A stretch of DNA of 64,000 nt, taken from CAZEHS01 sp964511875 (GTDB taxonomy: Bacteria; Bacillota; Clostridia; Peptostreptococcales; Acidaminobacteraceae). The notes beneath the pieces were generated by a model, which worked only from the letters and a program-made list of their open reading frames with translations, had not been told where the DNA came from and made no database searches. Within the stretch, counting starts at the first letter, position 1, and every line of letters starts with the position of its first letter. Location: NCBI GenBank assembly GCA_964511875.1, contig CAZEHS010000001.1, positions 62,001 to 126,000 on the forward strand. Reading direction: 5' to 3'. Below are positions 15,703-24,330 of the stretch, in pieces. Position numbers and translations under genes: made by a program.

Positions 15703-16563
15703 CTAGACGGGTTTCATCTTCGACGTATCCTGAGTCTTAAAAGCGCTTTGAATGGCATTGAGCTCTCCGCCGATGAGAATGATCAGCGTACTGATATACA
15801 GCCAGAATATCAGGGCGATGAATCCTCCCAGACTGCCGTAAACCCGTGAGTAATTGGAAAAGTTATTCACATAGAGTGAAAACAGCAGAGATGTTATGAT
15901 CCACCCGAAAGTAGCAAAGACGGTGCCGATCCTGACCCCCCTGAATTTCAGCTTTCTGTTCGGCACATAGGCATAGAGCAGGGAGAATGTGAGGAGCATC
16001 GCCACCAGAGGAATGAAGTACCTCAATACGGACCACAGGATATCGAAGAGGGCTGTGGCGCCTAGGTACCCGAAAACAGCATTCCCGATGATTCTGCCGA
16101 AAATGATCATGACAAATGAGAAGATGATCATCATTGTGATTCCCAGTGTCGCAATCACAGAAATCGTGATGAGATGGATGAAACTGCGGTTCTCAACAAT
16201 ATCATAGGCCTTGTTTAGCCCTCTGATGATGGCTAATATCCCCTTGGACGATGCCCAAAGGCTGCCGAGTATTCCCACCAATAATAGCGCAGTGCTTTTG
16301 GCCTGCACGGTTTCTACCAGCACATTTTTTACCATGGCCCCTGTTTCTGCAGGAAGCAGCAGTGAGATCTCTGTAACGACTATATCGTTTGGAAGTGCGG
16401 TAAAGCTGATAAGGTTGATGAGAAACAACAGGAACGGGAAAAAAGCCAGGATGAGATAATAGGTGATTTGCGCGCTCAACCCCGGCAGATCGTCATCCTT
16501 GTATCTCCAAAGCAGCTGCTCCCCGTATTTGAACAACGGGCCGCGTTTCAGGTTCTCAACCAT
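15703..16563 (-). CDS. YihY/BrkB family membrane protein
   Basis: A 286-residue protein with six or so helices. It has the YihY/virulence factor BrkB features YKDDDLPGLSAQITYYLILAFFPFLLFLI and GSLWASSKGILAIIRGLNKAYD, and near the end YSRVYGSLGGFIALIFWLYISTLIILIGGELNA. It was once mislabelled ribonuclease BN; the real role is unknown. The longer frame to 16656 is not used: ATG 16563 has GGAGG at 8 nt and gives the usual N-terminus. It is monocistronic, and the C-terminus is charged and cytoplasmic. Confidence 0.9.
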   Translation of the reverse strand: MVENLKRGPLFKYGEQLLWRYKDDDLPGLSAQITYYLILAFFPFLLFLINLISFTALPNDIVVTEISLLLPAETGAMVKNVLVETVQAKSTALLLVGILGSLWASSKGILAIIRGLNKAYDIVENRSFIHLITISVIATLGITMMIIFSFVMIIFGRIIGNAVFGYLGATALFDILWSVLRYFIPLVAMLLTFSLLYAYVPNRKLKFRGVRIGTVFATFGWIITSLLFSLYVNNFSNYSRVYGSLGGFIALIFWLYISTLIILIGGELNAIQSAFKTQDTSKMKPV

Positions 16564-16728
16564 GCTCAGTCCTCCATATGAAGCGATCCTTGGACAGCCG
16601 CCCGTCAGTGCATCTTGATGTGCACCGGACGCTTCAGTCAACCTATGTATACCCACTTTCAGGGGGATTTATTACTGAAAGTTTGCGTTCCATCCGTTGC
16701 TGTGGCGATGGCTCTTTTGTTTTCAAGA

Positions 16729-16772
16729 AAAGGCATCCCAGCTGTCCATTATTGGTCAGCTGGGATGCCTTT
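16729..16772 (-). terminator. Rho-independent terminator after the NifX/NafY-like gene
   Basis: A perfect 16-bp stem AAAGGCATCCCAGCTG / CAGCTGGGATGCCTTT with a 12-nt loop lies 31 bp beyond the stop of the gene at 16804 and ends in TTTCTT on the leftward strand. Confidence 0.88.
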
Positions 16773-16803
16773 GAATATCTCAGAAACAATACTGTTTTTT
16801 TCG

Positions 16804-17157
16804 TCAGTGATTGCAATCATGGTGATCGCACGGGACCAGATTGTCTGCGACATTACCCTTCAACCACTCAATGGCAACTGTTTCAACATCGCCGGAACAC
16901 CCTCTTACCACATTGATGTTTTGAGAACTGAGGATATTTACTGCACCTTGGCCCATATTACCGGCAAGCATCCATTCTACGCCCAATTGTGACAGTGTTG
17001 ATGCGATGTTTGACTTGCAGCCGCACCCCTGTGGGGATTCCAATACGGTTTTTGAGATAATCTCTTTATTCTCATTGACCTCAACGATGGTAAAATAGTC
17101 GCAATGGCCGAAATGACTGTCAATCTTGCCGTCTTTTGTCGGTAAAGCAATTTTCAT
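16804..17157 (-). CDS. Dinitrogenase iron-molybdenum cofactor family protein (NifX/NafY/MTH1175-like)
   Basis: A 117-residue protein of the Nitro_FeMo-Co fold: MKIALPTKDGKIDSHFGHCDYFTIVEV, then VLESPQGCGCKSNIASTLSQLGVEWMLAGNMGQGA and RGCSGDVETVAIEWLKG, ending in a metal-ligand-like CDHHDCNH tail. No nif structural genes are in the window, so it is probably one of the many orphan family members found in anaerobes that bind iron-sulfur or metal fragments. The first codon at 17178 is ignored because GGAGGA precedes ATG 17157 at 7 nt. Confidence 0.9.
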   Translation of the reverse strand: MKIALPTKDGKIDSHFGHCDYFTIVEVNENKEIISKTVLESPQGCGCKSNIASTLSQLGVEWMLAGNMGQGAVNILSSQNINVVRGCSGDVETVAIEWLKGNVADNLVPCDHHDCNH

Positions 17158-17240
17158 TTTCTGTTCCTCCAGATTCATCCGATGTAATAGTTAGATACTA
17201 TGATGTGCCGTGGTATTGTCCATTTCATCATACCATAACA

Positions 17241-17270
17241 CAACCCCAAACCTAAAAACGTTTGGGGTTG
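17241..17270 (-). terminator. Hairpin overlapping the 3' end of the hydrolase gene
   Basis: An 11-bp stem CAACCCCAAAC / GTTTGGGGTTG encloses an 8-nt loop that contains the TAG stop (17252-17254) of the hydrolase gene. No clear T run follows, so it may act as a 3' stabiliser as well as or instead of a terminator. Confidence 0.55.
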
Positions 17271-18079
17271 TTGAGCGTAATCTCATTGATGAAAGCAACA
17301 ATATCAGACGCTACACGGTCTGGTTCCTCCCAATAGAGCAAATGCCCTGCACTCGCATGCACGATAAGCCTGGAACCTGCAATCGCATCAGTGATCGACT
17401 CCTGATCACTCCGAGAAATAATGATATCCTGATCGCCCCAGATGACGAGTGTTTGGGTTCTGATCTTGTTAATATCCCCCGGGAACGTCTCTTCCAGGAG
17501 CCCTTTGAATGTTTCACGCCATACATGCGCTGGCACTTTGAGATTCTCCTTTATCATTTTTTCCAGGAATTCCGGCGGAACATTCTTTGATATCAACCCC
17601 ATTGTAAATCCTCGCACGAATTCAGGATCTACAGGATCTGTTAAATTTGAAAATACAGTATTCCATATATCCTCGACTGCCTTTTTTCCACGAAGAACTG
17701 AGGGTGATCCAAGAAGTACAAGCCCTGAGGTGCGTTCTGGATGGTCTATCGCAAACCTCCTCGCTGCAAAGCCTCCGCTTGAAGCCCCTAGGATTATAGC
17801 TTTTTCAATATGAAGTGCATTCATGAACATCATCAGATCGGATGCAAAATCAGTGGTCCGGTACCCTGATTCCGGTCGGCTTGCATCACCATGCCCTCTC
17901 TGTGACAATGCGAAAGCATGGATGGAATCGGGAATATATGGCAGAACCGGTTCAAAAGCAATGCATGAGTCTGCGATGCCGTGCAGCAGGATTAAAGAAT
18001 CGTCTGTGGGGTCACCCTGTTCAATATATGAGAGACTCTGTTTGTTGGGAAGAACGACTGATTTGATGGACTGTGCCAT
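17252..18079 (-). CDS. Alpha/beta hydrolase
   Basis: A 275-residue alpha/beta hydrolase fold protein. The oxyanion-hole strand is LILLHGIADSC, the nucleophile elbow is ILGASSGGFAAR (Ser near 100), the acid is probably the Asp in LVIWGDQDIII, and the His is in VHASAGHLLYWEEPD. It resembles small esterases and haloperoxidase-like hydrolases; the substrate is unknown. GTG 18088 is possible, but ATG 18079 is better placed after AAAGGTG. It is followed directly by a hairpin. Confidence 0.88.
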   Translation of the reverse strand: MAQSIKSVVLPNKQSLSYIEQGDPTDDSLILLHGIADSCIAFEPVLPYIPDSIHAFALSQRGHGDASRPESGYRTTDFASDLMMFMNALHIEKAIILGASSGGFAARRFAIDHPERTSGLVLLGSPSVLRGKKAVEDIWNTVFSNLTDPVDPEFVRGFTMGLISKNVPPEFLEKMIKENLKVPAHVWRETFKGLLEETFPGDINKIRTQTLVIWGDQDIIISRSDQESITDAIAGSRLIVHASAGHLLYWEEPDRVASDIVAFINEITLNNPKRF

Positions 18080-18160
18080 GTTTTTCACCTTTTCACTCTG
18101 TATTCCATCTTTTCCTTATGATCAGGATATGTGTACCGAGAACAGGGTTAAGATAATCGG

Positions 18161-19543
18161 CTATTTTGGGAAAACCAGGTTGAAAACAGTTCCCTTATTG
18201 ACTTCACTCGTTACTTCTATCGATCCCTTATGGGCTTCCACTATGGTTTTCACCAGGGTCAATCCGATGCCGGCTCCGCCGGTGGTCCTATTCCGCGATA
18301 CGTCAGCCCTGTAAAAACGCTCGAATATATGGGGAAGGTCCTGCGGCGATATTCCCTGTCCTGTATCCGAAACCGTCACACGGGTTTCATGATTGGTTTC
18401 TTTGACTGTGATCTCAATGGTCCCCTCTGGAGGCGTGAATTTCAAGGCATTGGACATAAGATTGATGAAAACCTGGCTCAGCTTGTCCCGATCTGCCGTA
18501 AAAGTACTGCCGTCACAGTCGATAACCGCTCTGATGTTCTTCTGGTTTAATGTTGCTTCAAAGGTCTGCATCAGACGCTCCAGAAACTCTTTTGCTGGAA
18601 ATTCCGTCTTATTGAGTATCAGGCTGTCGCTCTCATAATGAGCCAGTTTTTCAAGATCGCTGACCAATCGCGTAATCCGCGTGATTTCCTCATGGCAGCT
18701 GCTTAGCCTTTCCATGCTTGGCTCCCATACCCCGTCAATCATTGCCTCTACATGGCTTTGAAGTGTTGCTAACGGGGTTCTGAGCTCATGTGCCACATCA
18801 CCGCTCAGTCGTTTGCGAAGCTTTTCCTGCTTCTCCAGGGTTTCGGCCAGATCGTTAACCGTTTCTGTCAACTGGCTGATTTCAAGGGTGCTTGAGGTTT
18901 CATGACTCCTGTCCCCATATGTGCCTTTCGCTATGGACTGCGCAGTCCGGATCACACGTATGATAGGCATGCTGATACGATTCGAGAGGATAACGCCGAA
19001 GGCCATGGCCAGCAGCAATGAAAAGATACCTACACTGATAAAGATCGTGTTGAGTGTGCGCACGAAATGAACGTCAATTTCATTGAAGTATACGGGACCA
19101 TAATAGGATATTTCAACTGATCCAAGCTTTTCAGCTCCGCTAGTCAGCTGAAAAGTCTCACGGGTGATTCCACCATCTCCCTGGTTTTGGCTCATCATAT
19201 TTCGCGACATGTCCTGCATCATCTGCTGGCACATGCCGCTATTGTATGAGTAAGCATCCCAGATCATCTTGCCTTCAGCATCTTTTACCTGAATGATGAG
19301 CCCCTGCTGCAAGGCGTATATGCCCACATCCTCAACAGACTGGACATCCCAGGTTCCATCCCTCTGAAGCTTTGACCCGATGAGTCCCACAATTTCATTG
19401 TTTTTCTTGTCCTGATTCTGCCGCACATATTCCTTGAAGTGCTTCTCAAGCTGAATGTTTGAGAATACGCCGATCAGGATGACGCATATCAGCGCCGTTG
19501 CTGCAAAAGAAGCGGTCAGTTTTGTGCGCAGACTGTATTTCAT
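18161..19543 (-). CDS. Sensor histidine kinase with Met-rich extracytoplasmic loop (BaeS/CusS-like)
   Basis: A 460-residue membrane kinase: TM1 (about 12-32), an extracytoplasmic sensor (about 33-165), TM2 (about 168-190), HAMP (about 190-240), HisKA with LSGDVAHELRTPLATLQSH (phospho-acceptor His near 255), and HATPase with a DTGQGI G1 box and GGAGIGLTLV G2 box. The sensor loop holds MCQQMMQDMSRNMMSQ, a Cys/Met-rich run like those that bind Cu(I) or Ag(I). ATG 19543 overlaps the region of the response regulator stop; the upstream part of the frame is the regulator gene in another frame. A cupredoxin is encoded two genes upstream, which supports copper sensing as a guess. Confidence 0.92.
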   Translation of the reverse strand: MKYSLRTKLTASFAATALICVILIGVFSNIQLEKHFKEYVRQNQDKKNNEIVGLIGSKLQRDGTWDVQSVEDVGIYALQQGLIIQVKDAEGKMIWDAYSYNSGMCQQMMQDMSRNMMSQNQGDGGITRETFQLTSGAEKLGSVEISYYGPVYFNEIDVHFVRTLNTIFISVGIFSLLLAMAFGVILSNRISMPIIRVIRTAQSIAKGTYGDRSHETSSTLEISQLTETVNDLAETLEKQEKLRKRLSGDVAHELRTPLATLQSHVEAMIDGVWEPSMERLSSCHEEITRITRLVSDLEKLAHYESDSLILNKTEFPAKEFLERLMQTFEATLNQKNIRAVIDCDGSTFTADRDKLSQVFINLMSNALKFTPPEGTIEITVKETNHETRVTVSDTGQGISPQDLPHIFERFYRADVSRNRTTGGAGIGLTLVKTIVEAHKGSIEVTSEVNKGTVFNLVFPK

Positions 19544-19544
19544 T

Positions 19545-20246
19545 TCACTCACCGCCGAATCTGTATCCGATGCCGTGGACCGTAACAATGTATTTCGGGT
19601 CTTTTGAGTCCGTTTCAATCTTCTGCCTGAGATTCTTGATATGGGAATCCACAGTCCTGTCAAACCCTTCAAAATCTATTCCCAAAGCAGAGACGATCAG
19701 TTCTTCCCTGGTAAAAACCTTATGAGGATAGGTTACCAAAGTCATCAGGATCTTGAATTCATTTGGAGTCAGATTCACTAATACCTCATGCTTTCTGACC
19801 TCATATTTCAGAGGCTCCACCACCAAATCCCCATTGTTAAAGCTCAACAGATTGGCCAGAGGTGCTGCTTCCTCACCACTGCGGCGCAACAGGGCCTTGA
19901 CCCGTGCCACCAATTGCCGCACGCTGAAGGGCTTTGTCATATAATCATCAGCTCCGATATCCAGTCCCTTCAGTATGTCTGCTTCCTCCACCTTAGCGGT
20001 CAGCATGATGATTGGGATTCTGGATTTCTTACGAACCTGTTTGCAGAATTCTTCACCGGACATATCAGGCAGCATCAGATCCAGAACCATCAGGTTTGGC
20101 TGGTGGTTATCAAGAATCTTCTGTGCCTGTGCACAGTCATAGGCCTCAAAAACCTCATACCCTTCTTTTTCAAGGTAGGATTTCACAACCTCGGCGATTT
20201 TCACTTCATCATCCACAACCAATATCTTCTGAGGCTTCATCGCCAT
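19545..20246 (-). CDS. OmpR family response regulator
   Basis: A 233-residue regulator: receiver domain (about 6-120) with acidic pocket DDE, phospho-acceptor Asp in LMVLDLMLP, Thr in IIMLTA and Lys in MTKPF; then a winged-helix DNA-binding domain (about 135-230) with LTPNEFKILMTLV and HIKNLRQKIE. The ATG at 20246 has AGGAG at 6 nt. Its stop overlaps the kinase start region, so regulator and kinase form one two-component unit. Target promoters are unknown; the cupredoxin gene just upstream is a candidate. Confidence 0.94.
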   Translation of the reverse strand: MAMKPQKILVVDDEVKIAEVVKSYLEKEGYEVFEAYDCAQAQKILDNHQPNLMVLDLMLPDMSGEEFCKQVRKKSRIPIIMLTAKVEEADILKGLDIGADDYMTKPFSVRQLVARVKALLRRSGEEAAPLANLLSFNNGDLVVEPLKYEVRKHEVLVNLTPNEFKILMTLVTYPHKVFTREELIVSALGIDFEGFDRTVDSHIKNLRQKIETDSKDPKYIVTVHGIGYRFGGE

Positions 20247-20372
20247 TGGGTCTCCTGTGTCAACCGTTACTTTTGCATTATAGGACGCTTGTTCAGTACT
20301 GATTCTATCCTGTAATTGATTTTAACAGATTCTGAATAACATTTCTCAGAATGTCATCAGGCAGTCCGCTCC

Positions 20373-20891
20373 CTATTGCTGCGGCTGACAGCATGGCAGA
20401 CGCAGCCTGTTGCCGCCGACGGGAACCGGAATCGCAGTCGGATCAACTTTGCTGATATCATCCACTACCTGAATCGAGCTGGTGACCATCCCCATCCAGC
20501 AGGAATAAGAGATCACACCGGACTTATCAGGTGTGAATTCAATGATGTTGTCTCCGGGTTTCAGTACTGCCTCAAGATCATACTCTGGAATCACTACGGT
20601 ACCGTTGCAGCTGTTTATATTTTCTTCTTCAGCCCGAATGTTGAACCGGACAGGAATCCCCTTCTGAACGATGATGGGAGCATACGCACTGGGTTTGAGA
20701 TCTATGGTTACTTCCTGGACATCGCCATTCATTACCGCTGCACTTGCAACCGCTGACCCGTTGCCTGACGTTGCATAGGATACCGGATCCGGAAACAGGA
20801 ACCACTTTCCTACCATGACAATACCCATTATCAGAACTAAAATCCCACCGATTTTGATTGCTTTGCTCAATGTTTGATTATCGTTATTCAT
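20373..20891 (-). CDS. Membrane-anchored cupredoxin-like protein
   Basis: A 172-residue protein with one N-terminal TM helix (IGGILVLIMGIVMVGKWF) and an exported cupredoxin-like domain (about 65-150): VTIDLKPSAYAPIIVQKGIPVRFNI, then INSCNGTVVIPEYDLEAVLKPGDNIIEF, and the closing loop VISYSCWMGMVTSSI, whose Cys and Mets are plausible copper ligands. The tail RLRLPCCQPQQ has two more Cys. The start at 20891 has GGAGG at 5 nt (GTG 20903 overlaps that site). It lies 126 bp upstream of the OmpR-type regulator. A copper chaperone or resistance role is inferred. Confidence 0.82.
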   Translation of the reverse strand: MNNDNQTLSKAIKIGGILVLIMGIVMVGKWFLFPDPVSYATSGNGSAVASAAVMNGDVQEVTIDLKPSAYAPIIVQKGIPVRFNIRAEEENINSCNGTVVIPEYDLEAVLKPGDNIIEFTPDKSGVISYSCWMGMVTSSIQVVDDISKVDPTAIPVPVGGNRLRLPCCQPQQ

Positions 20892-21060
20892 ATATGCCTC
20901 CACATTTCTGATTTTGTGCTTCCTATGGATTAACCTTATCAGAAAGTTATGGAGATTTTATGAGGATGATATCATCACTCCTGTTTCATTCTTATGCCAT
21001 ATCATATAGAATCATTTCTTAGAGGGTTAAACATCTCGCATCATTCAGGGGGCAGGCATC

Positions 21061-22332
21061 ATGAATGTATTCAATTCCAGTCTGATAAGAAAATTCGCCG
21101 TTTACAGCCTGTTGGCCTCTGCGCTCACCGGAATCGGGCTTTCAGTCATCATTTCAAAGCACATCTCCACCTATGCTATCGATGCAAAAATCGATATGGT
21201 TGAATTCGCACTGTCCAATGAGGCAATGATGGCTTCGGCGGAGGATGAGCATCCGAGCGCCACTGAGATTCCTTCAGATATCGACACGCTGCTTCATCTG
21301 GTCTCCCATCTTAATTCCATCGGCGTATTGGATTACATGATTTGGAATGAGTCAGGAGAACTTATTTCTCATATGCACCCTGAAGAACATAATCCGAAAG
21401 CGTTGCCTCCATCACCTCAGACCCATCAGGATGATTCGAAGCTTCCTTCCACGTATGAAATCGTTAAGTCAGACAGTACGGCTTCAAAAAAACTGCTGAA
21501 GATCAATACGTTTCATGAAAGCGCAGCTACCCATCAAAAATACATCATTACAGCGATATTTCCGTACGACGGGATTGTTGATCATCAGAATTTGCTTATA
21601 AAGAATATCATCATTGCTCTCAGTGCCGGTCTGGTACTTCTTTACATACTGCTGATCCGCGTATTGGAGAACGCCTCAAAAACCCTGGTCAGTCAGAAAG
21701 ACAACCTGGATTTCACGAACCAGGAGCTTAAAGAGGCATATGAGCATCTCAACATTTCATTCCACGCAAGCGTTCAGGCGTTAGCATTCACTGTCGATGC
21801 CCGTGATCAGTATACTGCGGGACACGTCAATCGAGTCATGGATTATTCGAAATCAATCGGTGGTCTATTGGGTTTATGCCATGATGAAATTGAACTGCTC
21901 ATGTTGGCGGCCCAATTTCATGATATTGGAAAAATCGGAGTTCCGGATACAGTGCTGCTCAAACCCGGACGCCTTACGGATGATGAATATGCCATGATTA
22001 AGACACATCCAGATATCGGCGTATCAATCCTGAGAAACATTCCGGACTTTGCCAGCATTCTCCCAGCAGTCAGACATCATCATGAACGCTATGACGGTGG
22101 CGGATACCCGACCGGTCTGTCAGGCAATGACATCCCTTTGGAGGCCAGAATAATTGCAGTTGCTGATGCCTACGATGCAATGACTACAAATCGCCCATAT
22201 CGCCATGCTCTCAGTATCCAGGCAGCTATTGAAGAGCTGGTCAGAAACCGCTGCACCCAATTTGACCCACAAATCACCGACGCATTCATACAGATTCTGA
22301 CAACGGAATTTGATAGCGACAGTGCTTCCTGA
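21061..22332 (+). CDS. HD-GYP domain cyclic di-GMP phosphodiesterase with membrane sensor
   Basis: A 423-residue protein: TM1 (about 10-32), an extracytoplasmic sensor (about 35-175) rich in His and Asp, TM2 (about 180-202), a short coiled coil, then an HD-GYP domain (about 235-410). The catalytic motifs are intact: HDIGKIG, HHERYDGGGYPTGL and the late DAYDAMTTNRPYR. It should hydrolyse cyclic di-GMP in the cytoplasm. It is monocistronic. The GGDEF protein at the right edge would make the same messenger, but the two are not linked by position. Confidence 0.93.
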   Translation: MNVFNSSLIRKFAVYSLLASALTGIGLSVIISKHISTYAIDAKIDMVEFALSNEAMMASAEDEHPSATEIPSDIDTLLHLVSHLNSIGVLDYMIWNESGELISHMHPEEHNPKALPPSPQTHQDDSKLPSTYEIVKSDSTASKKLLKINTFHESAATHQKYIITAIFPYDGIVDHQNLLIKNIIIALSAGLVLLYILLIRVLENASKTLVSQKDNLDFTNQELKEAYEHLNISFHASVQALAFTVDARDQYTAGHVNRVMDYSKSIGGLLGLCHDEIELLMLAAQFHDIGKIGVPDTVLLKPGRLTDDEYAMIKTHPDIGVSILRNIPDFASILPAVRHHHERYDGGGYPTGLSGNDIPLEARIIAVADAYDAMTTNRPYRHALSIQAAIEELVRNRCTQFDPQITDAFIQILTTEFDSDSAS

Positions 22333-22335
22333 TGA

Positions 22336-22911
22336 CTATTCATTTTGCTTTTGAACCACACCATAACGGAAAATCCCCTTCCCAAAGGTGCCGGACTCAA
22401 TCATGGTCAATCTGTGTTTTTCTATCGCCAGATGTGGTTCACGTATCAGACTGCAGCCATGAGCGATATGCGGCCACAGGATATTTATTCCTTTGAACAC
22501 TGCAGCCATCACCCTCTGATCGGGCAGTACATGATCCATGAAGATGAATTTCCCCCCCGGTTTCAATACGCGCATTACTTCTGATACCGTTGCATCAAGA
22601 TCGGACACGGAGCATAAGACCAGTGTTTCAACCACCGTGTCGAAGGAGCTGTCTTTAAAAGGCAGCTCCTCGGCTTTTCCGGTCACAAAGCTGAATTTGA
22701 AATCTGTTTGAGCACGATTGGAATTTTGCGGATCCAAATCAAGAGCGGTCAGCGAGTTGATTTTACTCGGAACATAATGATTCAGGTTGGCTCCCGTTCC
22801 AAATCCGATTTCAAGCACATTGCCTTCAGCGATAGCCATAAGCTGAGTACGGTGTTTTGCAAGCCACCGTCTTTCCAATGGACCCATTAAGATGTCATAA
22901 AGCTGTTCCAT
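22336..22911 (-). CDS. Class I SAM-dependent methyltransferase
   Basis: A 191-residue Rossmann-fold methyltransferase of the UbiE/Methyltransf_11 type. Motif I is VLEIGFGTGANL, motif II is LTALDLDPQN, and the post-motif is ELPFKDSSFDTVVETLVLCSV followed by EVMRVLKPGGKFIFMDH. The substrate is unknown. The start at 22911 has GGAGGGG. It converges on the HD-GYP gene with only 3 bp between the stops. It resembles small phospholipid or quinone methyltransferases, but no neighbour supports either. Confidence 0.88.
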   Translation of the reverse strand: MEQLYDILMGPLERRWLAKHRTQLMAIAEGNVLEIGFGTGANLNHYVPSKINSLTALDLDPQNSNRAQTDFKFSFVTGKAEELPFKDSSFDTVVETLVLCSVSDLDATVSEVMRVLKPGGKFIFMDHVLPDQRVMAAVFKGINILWPHIAHGCSLIREPHLAIEKHRLTMIESGTFGKGIFRYGVVQKQNE

Positions 22912-22931
22912 TCGAACCCCTCCTTCAAGCA

Positions 22932-22971
22932 GGGACGGTACTTGATTTGCCCGGTTCTGCCATGGTATAAT
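22932..22971 (+). promoter_or_regulatory. Promoter of the RAYT-like gene with REP-like 14-mer
   Basis: GGGACGGTACTTGA (22932-22945) overlaps a -35-like TTGATT (22942-22947), followed by an 18-bp spacer and an extended -10 TGGTATAAT (22963-22971), 22 bp before the start codon at 22994. The same 14-mer, reversed, with the same kind of -10, occurs before trxB at 25409-25447. Confidence 0.6.
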
Positions 22972-22993
22972 ATAACCGAAAGCAGGTGAGCGT

Positions 22994-23656
22994 ATGGCAC
23001 GTAGGGCACGTCAAAAGGATGAATACGGTATTTACTACATCCACCAGATCGGCGGAGGGCACAGACAGATATTCGAATCGGATGATGATCGGTCACGTTT
23101 TCTCAATATTCTTTCCAAGGCCCATTCCAAATTCAGTTTCAAGCTTTATGCATACTGTCTGATTTCAAGTGATGCATATCATCTGATAATCGATGTAAAT
23201 GGCGGCGACCTTTCCAAGATCATGAAGAGCATAAATATCTCATACGCCATGTATGCCAAATGTGAAGAGAGGCTGTTCAGAGACCGGTACCGAAGCACCC
23301 TGCTTGGATCTGACTCAGAATTGACAGATGCTTTGGCGCTTATCCATGAAAACAGCCAGGATCATGATAATTGGAATAGCTTCTGTGTATCCCAGCATGA
23401 TTCTGACTTCACCATCGACCCTGTTCTGACAGATGACTGCAAAGACTGCATCCGATCAGTTCCTGAGGCTTCAGTTGAGCTTACTAAGCTGGCTTCTGCA
23501 AAGAACAAATCATTGGATGAGATTTTCCATGACAAAGAACTCCGTAATGATCTCATCCGTAAGTTCAGAAGCCATTCAACCCTGTCTCTCAAGGATCTGG
23601 GGCAATTGTTCGGGGGACTGTCGGAATCATCTGTCAGCAAGATACTGAATCAGTAA
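22994..23656 (+). CDS. RAYT-like (REP-associated tyrosine transposase) protein with altered HUH motif
   Basis: A 220-residue member of the Y1_Tnp/IS200-like family. RRARQKDEYGIYYIHQIGGG near the start and FKLYAYCLISSDAYHLIID (about 50-68) align with the RAYT core (YHVIARGN; LHAYCLMPNHVHLLLE). The usual HVH metal site reads AYH, so one of the two His is lost. The candidate catalytic Tyr is in INISYAMYAK (about 85). A C-terminal helix-turn-helix, LSLKDLGQLFGGLSESSVSKIL, is typical of RAYTs. The ATG follows AGGTGAG. It is a single-copy gene with no terminal repeats, so it is probably domesticated rather than an active insertion sequence. Confidence 0.8.
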   Translation: MARRARQKDEYGIYYIHQIGGGHRQIFESDDDRSRFLNILSKAHSKFSFKLYAYCLISSDAYHLIIDVNGGDLSKIMKSINISYAMYAKCEERLFRDRYRSTLLGSDSELTDALALIHENSQDHDNWNSFCVSQHDSDFTIDPVLTDDCKDCIRSVPEASVELTKLASAKNKSLDEIFHDKELRNDLIRKFRSHSTLSLKDLGQLFGGLSESSVSKILNQ

Positions 23657-23662
23657 AGCAGT

Positions 23663-24316
23663 TTAATTCTGCTTCGCCGCTTTCTCAACTTCCGTAAGGA
23701 ACATTTCGAAGGGCTGATTTCCTAAAAACTCGATGGAGTCATTGATGATGATTTTCGGCACGCTGGAGACACTGAATTTGTCGGAGATTTCTGCAAATGT
23801 CTGGGCTTCAATCATTTCGGCATCGATGTTGTCATTCATGAGTGCAAGCTTCTGAGCCTTTTGAACAGCTTCCGGGCAATGTGGACATCCCAGGGTGACA
23901 AAGACCTTGATGTTTACAGGTTTGGAAACAGCCTCTGCCCGCGCTTTCAATTCTTCAGGCACTTCACCGCCAGCACCGGACATTTCCAGCAGTGCCGGAA
24001 TGAACGAATTTATCTCGTGCCCACCGGGAATACCATTGAATTTCAATCCTCTATACTGCTCATTTGAATCCAGAAGCGCGATACTCGGCGTCATCTGAAC
24101 ATTGTAGTCTTTAGCAATATCCGAATGCGTGTCTATATCATATTTTTTAAGATGGATCCTGTCACTTAGCGCTTCGATTTCTTCCATGTATCCTTCTGTT
24201 TCAGGGCAAGAATTGCATTCGCCGGCTTTAGTGAACAGTGCTATGGTCACATCTTCTTTCATACCATTAAATACCTCTTGCAGTTGACCCTTGATTTCTT
24301 CGTTGAATATGCTCAT
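23663..24316 (-). CDS. Protein disulfide oxidoreductase-like protein with two thioredoxin folds
   Basis: A 217-residue protein with two thioredoxin/glutaredoxin folds. The first (about 1-105) has the active site CNSC in TKAGECNSCPETEGYM; the second (about 118-215) has CPHC in VTLGCPHCPEAVQKAQ with cis-Pro SVPKI. This is the architecture of archaeal/clostridial PDO and of the AhpF N-terminal domain. The start at 24316 has GGAGG at 7 nt inside the trxB end; the frame to 24334 is not used. It is downstream of and coupled to the thioredoxin reductase gene, which should reduce it. Confidence 0.9.
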   Translation of the reverse strand: MSIFNEEIKGQLQEVFNGMKEDVTIALFTKAGECNSCPETEGYMEEIEALSDRIHLKKYDIDTHSDIAKDYNVQMTPSIALLDSNEQYRGLKFNGIPGGHEINSFIPALLEMSGAGGEVPEELKARAEAVSKPVNIKVFVTLGCPHCPEAVQKAQKLALMNDNIDAEMIEAQTFAEISDKFSVSSVPKIIINDSIEFLGNQPFEMFLTEVEKAAKQN

Positions 24317-24330
24317 GGTTTTTCCTCCGT

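Noticed and set aside
16804..17157. Evidence for nitrogen fixation
   Set aside because: The NifX/NafY-like gene is an orphan; no nifHDK, nifB or nifE genes are present, and this family is common in anaerobes that do not fix nitrogen.
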